Source: Streptomyces albicerus
GTDB lineage: Bacteria > Actinomycetota > Actinomycetes > Streptomycetales > Streptomycetaceae
Direction: 5' to 3'
DNA length: 64,000 nt
Assembly: GCF_008905045.1 (NCBI RefSeq)
Contig: NZ_VWMY01000018.1
Span: 1-64,000, forward strand
Every line of letters starts with the position of its first letter. Within the stretch, counting starts at the first letter, position 1. Under the pieces are notes generated by a model. The model made no database searches. It was not told the DNA's origin and saw only the letters and a list, made by a program, of their open reading frames with translations. The translations under genes were made by a program, and so were the position numbers. Below, one piece after another: positions 60,775 to 64,000 of the stretch.

Positions 60775-62077
60775 CGACTGCCTCCTTCTGGGCGGGGATG
60801 TGGTGACGGGCGTGGACGGGGCGGACGAGCTCGTTGGCGACGAAGCCGATCACGAGCAGCCCGATCATGATGATCAGTGACAGGCCGTAGAGGGACTCGC
60901 CGGACTTGCCGGCCTCCTCCTGCCGGTCCGCGATCCAGTTGACGATCAGCGGTCCGAGGACTCCGGCGGTCGACCAGGCGGTGAGCAGCCGCCCGTGGAT
61001 CGCGCCGACCTGGTAGGTCCCGAAGAGGTCCTTCAGGTACGCGGGGATGGTCGCGAAGCCGCCCCCGTAGAAGGAGAGGATCACCAGCGCGCAACAGATG
61101 AACAGCGGCTTCGAGGAGTCCCCGACCCAGGCGATGAGCGCGTACATCAGCGCGCCGACGCCCAGGTAGACGCGGTAGATGTTCTTGCGGCCGATCAGGT
61201 CGGACGTCGAGGACCAGCCGATACGGCCCAGCATGTTGGCCGCCGAGAGCAGTGCCACGAACCCGGCCGCCGCCGACGCGGAGACGGGTGTCGAGGTGTC
61301 CGCGAAGAAGTCCGTGATCATCGGGGCGGCCTTCTCCAGGATGCCGATCCCGGCTGTCACGTTCATGCAGAGCACGACCCACAGGCACCAGAACTGGGGA
61401 GTGCGTATGGCGCTGTTCGCGGAGACCTGCACCCCCTCGAGCGGCGCCGGACCACCGTCGGCCGCGGTCTTCGCGGGGCGCGGCACGCGCACCAGCAGCA
61501 CGCCGAGCGACATGAAGACGGCGTACGTCAGTCCGTGCACGAGGAACGCCTGGGCGATCCCGGTGTTGTCGGAGCCGAAGGACTCCAGCATCTGCGCGGA
61601 CCACGGCGAGGCGATCAGCGCACCGCCGCCGAATCCCATGATGGCGATGCCGGTGGCCATGCCCGGCCTGTCCGGGAACCACTTGATGAGCGTCGAGACG
61701 GGCGAAATGTAGCCGATGCCGAGACCGATCCCGCCGACGAAGCCGTAGCCGAACACGATCAGCCAGTACTGCTCGGTGGCTGCGCCGAGCGCGGAGAGCA
61801 GGAAGCCCGACGAGAAGCAGATCAGGGCCACGGTCATCGCCCAGCGCGGCCCGTTGCGCTCGACGAGCGTGCCGCCGAACGCGGCGGACAGGCCGAGCAT
61901 CACGATGCCGAGCTGGAACGGCAGGGCGCTCTGCGTGCCGCTGAGATCGAGCGCGGACTCCAGGGAGGGCTTGAACACGGACCAGGCGTAGGCCTGTCCG
62001 ATGGAGAGGTGGACGGACAGGGCCGCGGGCGGGACCAGCCAGCGGCTCCAGCCGAGCGGTGCGACAGGGGGACTCAT
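60746..62077 (-). CDS. OFA-family MFS transporter (second oxalate/formate antiporter-like gene)
   Basis: 443 residues from ATG 62077. About 12 membrane segments, with the OFA blocks SIGQAYAWSVFKPSLESAL, GGTLVERNGPRWAM, YGFVGGIGLGIGYISPVSTLIKWFPDRPGMATGIAIMGFGGGALIASPW (in parts), and the second half IGWSSTSDLIGRKNIY. The closeness to oxalate/formate antiporters is clear but the substrate could also be another dicarboxylate or a monocarboxylate. It is followed by a single-helix partner peptide and is divergent from the reductase/formate dehydrogenase genes. Confidence 0.85.
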   Translation of the reverse strand: MSPPVAPLGWSRWLVPPAALSVHLSIGQAYAWSVFKPSLESALDLSGTQSALPFQLGIVMLGLSAAFGGTLVERNGPRWAMTVALICFSSGFLLSALGAATEQYWLIVFGYGFVGGIGLGIGYISPVSTLIKWFPDRPGMATGIAIMGFGGGALIASPWSAQMLESFGSDNTGIAQAFLVHGLTYAVFMSLGVLLVRVPRPAKTAADGGPAPLEGVQVSANSAIRTPQFWCLWVVLCMNVTAGIGILEKAAPMITDFFADTSTPVSASAAAGFVALLSAANMLGRIGWSSTSDLIGRKNIYRVYLGVGALMYALIAWVGDSSKPLFICCALVILSFYGGGFATIPAYLKDLFGTYQVGAIHGRLLTAWSTAGVLGPLIVNWIADRQEEAGKSGESLYGLSLIIMIGLLVIGFVANELVRPVHARHHIPAQKEAVDVHERQQPA

Positions 62078-62167
62078 GATCCCGGACGATAGGAACCGGT
62101 CGCTCGGTTGGGAAGGCGGCCCACCCGAACTCGTCGACCGTATGCGGTGAACGGTATTCCGGACGCG

Positions 62168-62209
62168 ACGAACGGTCGCTCCGGGCCGACGAACGGTCTT
62201 TCCGGGGCC
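62168..62209. repeat. Two direct copies of a 21-bp unit
   Basis: GACGAACGGTCGCTCCGGGCC is followed at once by GACGAACGGTCTTTCCGGGGCC. The unit lies 90 bases upstream of the antiporter start on the other strand and 15-20 bases from another tandem array. Confidence 0.6.
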
Positions 62210-62231
62210 AACTCCGGGCCTCACGAAGGGT

Positions 62232-62323
62232 GTTCAGGCTGGGACAGCCTGTGCGTTCAGGACGGGACGGCCTGTGTGTTCAGGACGGGACGGCCTGTGT
62301 GTCCAGGACGGACAGCCGCTGCG
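62232..62323. repeat. 23-bp tandem array, about four copies
   Basis: GTTCAGGCTGGGACAGCC-TGTGC, then two copies GTTCAGGACGGGACGGCC-TGTGT and a shorter degenerate copy follow in the intergenic region. In the first copy CAGGCTG-GGA-CAGCCTG forms a perfect hairpin; in the others CAGG and CCTG remain. Looser copies (GTTCCAGGAGCGGCACGAGGC, GTTCCAGGTGC) run on to about 62400. Confidence 0.85.
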
Positions 62324-62430
62324 TTCCGGATGCGGCACCCGCCTGCCCCAGAAGCGGTACCGAGCGTGTTCCAGGAGCGGCACGAGGCGTGTTCCAGGTG
62401 CTGCGCGAACCCTTGTCGCTCCAACTCCCA

Positions 62431-62446
62431 TACTGTAGACAATATT
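62431..62446. promoter_or_regulatory. Candidate GntR site upstream of the reductase gene
   Basis: TACTGTAGACAATATT, 70 bases before the GTG start of the reductase. It is the only AT-rich part of the intergenic region and shares ACTGTAGAC with the GntR promoter at 59.47 kb. Two halves ACTGTAGAC and GACACAGT-like follow on the right. Confidence 0.55.
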
Positions 62447-62516
62447 CCGTCGACACAGTTCACCGCTGATCAATTCAGCATCTCCTCGGTACCCTCGACC
62501 GAACGGAGCCCCTCCA

Positions 62517-63488
62517 GTGAAAGTGGCAGTTCTCGGCGCCGGTGCGATCGGCGCCTACGTCGGTGCCGCGCTGCATCGCGCGGGTGCCGATGTGCACCTC
62601 ATCGCCCGTGGACCGCATCTCGCGGCCATGAGGCAGCACGGAGTGCGAGTGCTCAGCCCGCGCGGCGACTTCACCGCCCGGGCCCACGCCACCGACGACC
62701 CGGCCGAGGTCGGCCCGGTCGACTTCGTCTTCCTGGGCCTGAAGGCCAACTCGTACGCGGCGTGCGGGCCGCTCATCGAGCCTCTTCTCAACGACACGAC
62801 GGCGGTCATCGCCGCCCAGAATGGCATCCCCTGGTGGTACTTCCACCGGCACGGCGGCCCGCACGACGGCCACCGTGTCGAGAGCGTGGACCCGGACGGC
62901 GCGGTCAGTGCGGTGCTCGCGCCCGAACGGGCCATCGGTTGCGTCGTCTACGCGGCCACGGAACTGGCAGGTCCCGGAGTCGTACGCCATCTCGAAGGCA
63001 CGCGGTTCTCCATCGGCGAACCCGACCGCTCGGTCTCGGCGCGCTGTACGGCGTTCAGTGAGGCCATGGTGGCGGGCGGGCTCAAGTGCCCGGTGGAGCC
63101 GGACCTGCGCAACGACATCTGGCTCAAGCTGCTCGGCAACATCTCCTTCAACCCCATCAGCGCCCTGGCCCGCGCGACCATGCGGCAGATGTGTCTGCAC
63201 GGCGGCACGCGCCGGGTCATCGAGATCATGATGACCGAGACGCTCGCGGTCGCCGATGCGCTGGGCTGCGAGGTGGGCGTCTCCATCGAGCGGCGCCTCG
63301 CGGGCGCGGAGCGCGTCGGCGACCACCGCACCTCGACCCTGCAGGACCTGGAGCGCGGCAAGCCGCTCGAACTCGACGTACTGCTCGCCGCCGTCGTCGA
63401 GTTGGCGGAGATCACCGATGTTCCCGTGCCCACCCTGCGCACCGTCCACGCCATCTCGGACCTGCTCGCACTGAGGACCGCCGCATGA
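62517..63488 (+). CDS. Ketopantoate-reductase-family protein, possible oxalyl-CoA reductase
   Basis: 323 residues from GTG 62517. The NADPH site KVAVLGAGAIGAYVGAALHRAGADVHLI opens the chain; VDFVFLGLKANSYAA, AAQNGIPWWYF, the catalytic lysine/asparagine region DLRNDIWLKLLGNISFNPISAL and MCLHGGTRRVIE follow. PanE normally makes pantoate, but in Methylobacterium a homologue (PanE2) reduces oxalyl-CoA. Placement between an OFA antiporter and a formate dehydrogenase makes that role worth testing. The stop overlaps a short frame leading to the next gene. Confidence 0.8.
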   Translation: MKVAVLGAGAIGAYVGAALHRAGADVHLIARGPHLAAMRQHGVRVLSPRGDFTARAHATDDPAEVGPVDFVFLGLKANSYAACGPLIEPLLNDTTAVIAAQNGIPWWYFHRHGGPHDGHRVESVDPDGAVSAVLAPERAIGCVVYAATELAGPGVVRHLEGTRFSIGEPDRSVSARCTAFSEAMVAGGLKCPVEPDLRNDIWLKLLGNISFNPISALARATMRQMCLHGGTRRVIEIMMTETLAVADALGCEVGVSIERRLAGAERVGDHRTSTLQDLERGKPLELDVLLAAVVELAEITDVPVPTLRTVHAISDLLALRTAA

Positions 63489-63555
63489 GGACGTCCACGA
63501 GCAGGTCCACGAGGCCGTTCAGGAGGACGTCCATGAGGACTTTGAGGAACGCAGT

Positions 63556-64000
63556 ATGAGGAAGCGCGACCGAACTCCCAAGACGTACACCCGACTTGAG
63601 TACCCCCTGGTCCGTGACTCCCGCGACGAGCCCTTCCGGCGCGCCACCTGGGACGAGGCCCTTGACCGCGCCGCCCGGGGCCTGGGCGCGGCACGCGGCG
63701 CGTTCGGCTTGTTCTCCTGCGCCCGCGCGACCAACGAAATGAACTACGTGGCGCAGAAGTTCGCCCGCGTCGTCATGGGCACCAACAACGTCGACTCCTG
63801 CAACCGCACCTGCCACGCGCCCAGCGTCGCGGGCCTGTCGGCGGCCTTCGGCTCGGGCGGCGGTACCTCCTCGTACGGCGAGGTCGAGCACACGGACCTC
63901 ATCGTGATGTGGGGCTCCAACGCCCGTTTCGCCCACCCGATCTTCTTCCAGCACGTACTGAAGGGGATCAGGAACGGCGCCCGGATGTACGCGGTCGACC
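63556..64000 (+). CDS. Formate dehydrogenase-type molybdopterin oxidoreductase (start only; continues beyond the window)
   Basis: 148 residues are visible from ATG 63556 (GAGGAA upstream). FRRATWDEALDRAARGLG, FSCARATNEMNYVAQKFARV, and GTNNVDSCNRTCHAPSVAGL are the FdhF-type sequence; the molybdenum ligand expected as selenocysteine in E. coli is Cys86 here. The N-terminal Fe4S4 cysteines of FdhF are not seen before residue 50, so the electron partner may be on another subunit. It would oxidise the formate set free from oxalate. The end is cut by the window. Confidence 0.85.
   Translation, partial: MRKRDRTPKTYTRLEYPLVRDSRDEPFRRATWDEALDRAARGLGAARGAFGLFSCARATNEMNYVAQKFARVVMGTNNVDSCNRTCHAPSVAGLSAAFGSGGGTSSYGEVEHTDLIVMWGSNARFAHPIFFQHVLKGIRNGARMYAVD

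Noticed and set aside
1..64000. CRISPR arrays, rRNA genes or a replication origin
   Set aside because: No regularly spaced repeats with unique spacers, no ribosomal RNA sequence and no DnaA-box clusters were seen; the tandem arrays have no spacers.

Overview
The window is high-GC DNA with actinobacterial, almost certainly Streptomyces, character: third-codon GC bias, GTG starts, many ATGA or GTGA stop/start overlaps, a GlxA-type radical copper oxidase, an ECF41 sigma factor, Ebo-family genes, and a common Streptomyces intergenic palindrome at 58.6 kb. It looks like an accessory or arm-proximal region: genes of catabolism and stress response lie among broken genes and mobile-element scars.

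1-3.3 kb is a scar. A TetR end, a recombinase fragment, a frameshifted GbsR-type regulator, the tail of an AGCS symporter and the first codons of an M67 peptidase lie end to end, followed by an intact MerR/thioredoxin-like pair with a perfect operator and a DUF427 gene. 3.3-11.8 kb holds glxA, a DUF4142 protein and a membrane protein, then a decayed second copy of the same block, then a MarR regulator and a PP2C phosphatase. Six copies of a 15-bp palindrome (near TTTGCACTATGCAAA) sit in the intergenic regions, so this looks like one MarR regulon.

11.8-21.9 kb holds gene fragments, an ECF41/CMD pair, a TetR-controlled P450 (frameshifted) plus methyltransferase, and a divergent persulfide/sulfur-transfer island: ArsR-rhodanese, cysteine desulfurase and TusA on one side, metallo-beta-lactamase-rhodanese and an MFS carrier on the other. 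21.9-25.2 kb is an integrative-element remnant (DUF2637, XF1762 family, broken serine recombinase) ending in tRNA-Leu.

25.4-36.1 kb is an oxalate/acyl-CoA locus: aldehyde dehydrogenase, sucD, sucC, and divergently an oxalyl-CoA decarboxylase-like enzyme, formyl-CoA transferase, an ADP-forming acyl-CoA synthetase and an oxalate/formate antiporter. 58.7-64 kb appears to be its second half: FCD-type GntR regulator, FabH-like enzyme, a second OFA antiporter with its small partner peptide, a ketopantoate-reductase-family protein and the start of a formate dehydrogenase.

Between them, 36.9-57.5 kb is a long minus-strand stretch of two units separated by a strong terminator at 46.1 kb. The distal unit is an Ebo-like set of seven tightly coupled genes: inositol-phosphate-synthase-like cyclase, UbiA prenyltransferase, TIM-barrel isomerase, EboA, TatD hydrolase, EboE and a phosphodiesterase. 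The proximal unit is a sugar system: ROK regulator, ABC importer, Gfo/Idh oxidoreductase, isomerase, secreted sugar dehydrogenase-like protein and ThuA/DUF1080 lipoprotein. All functions are read from sequence motifs and remembered families; no search was run.
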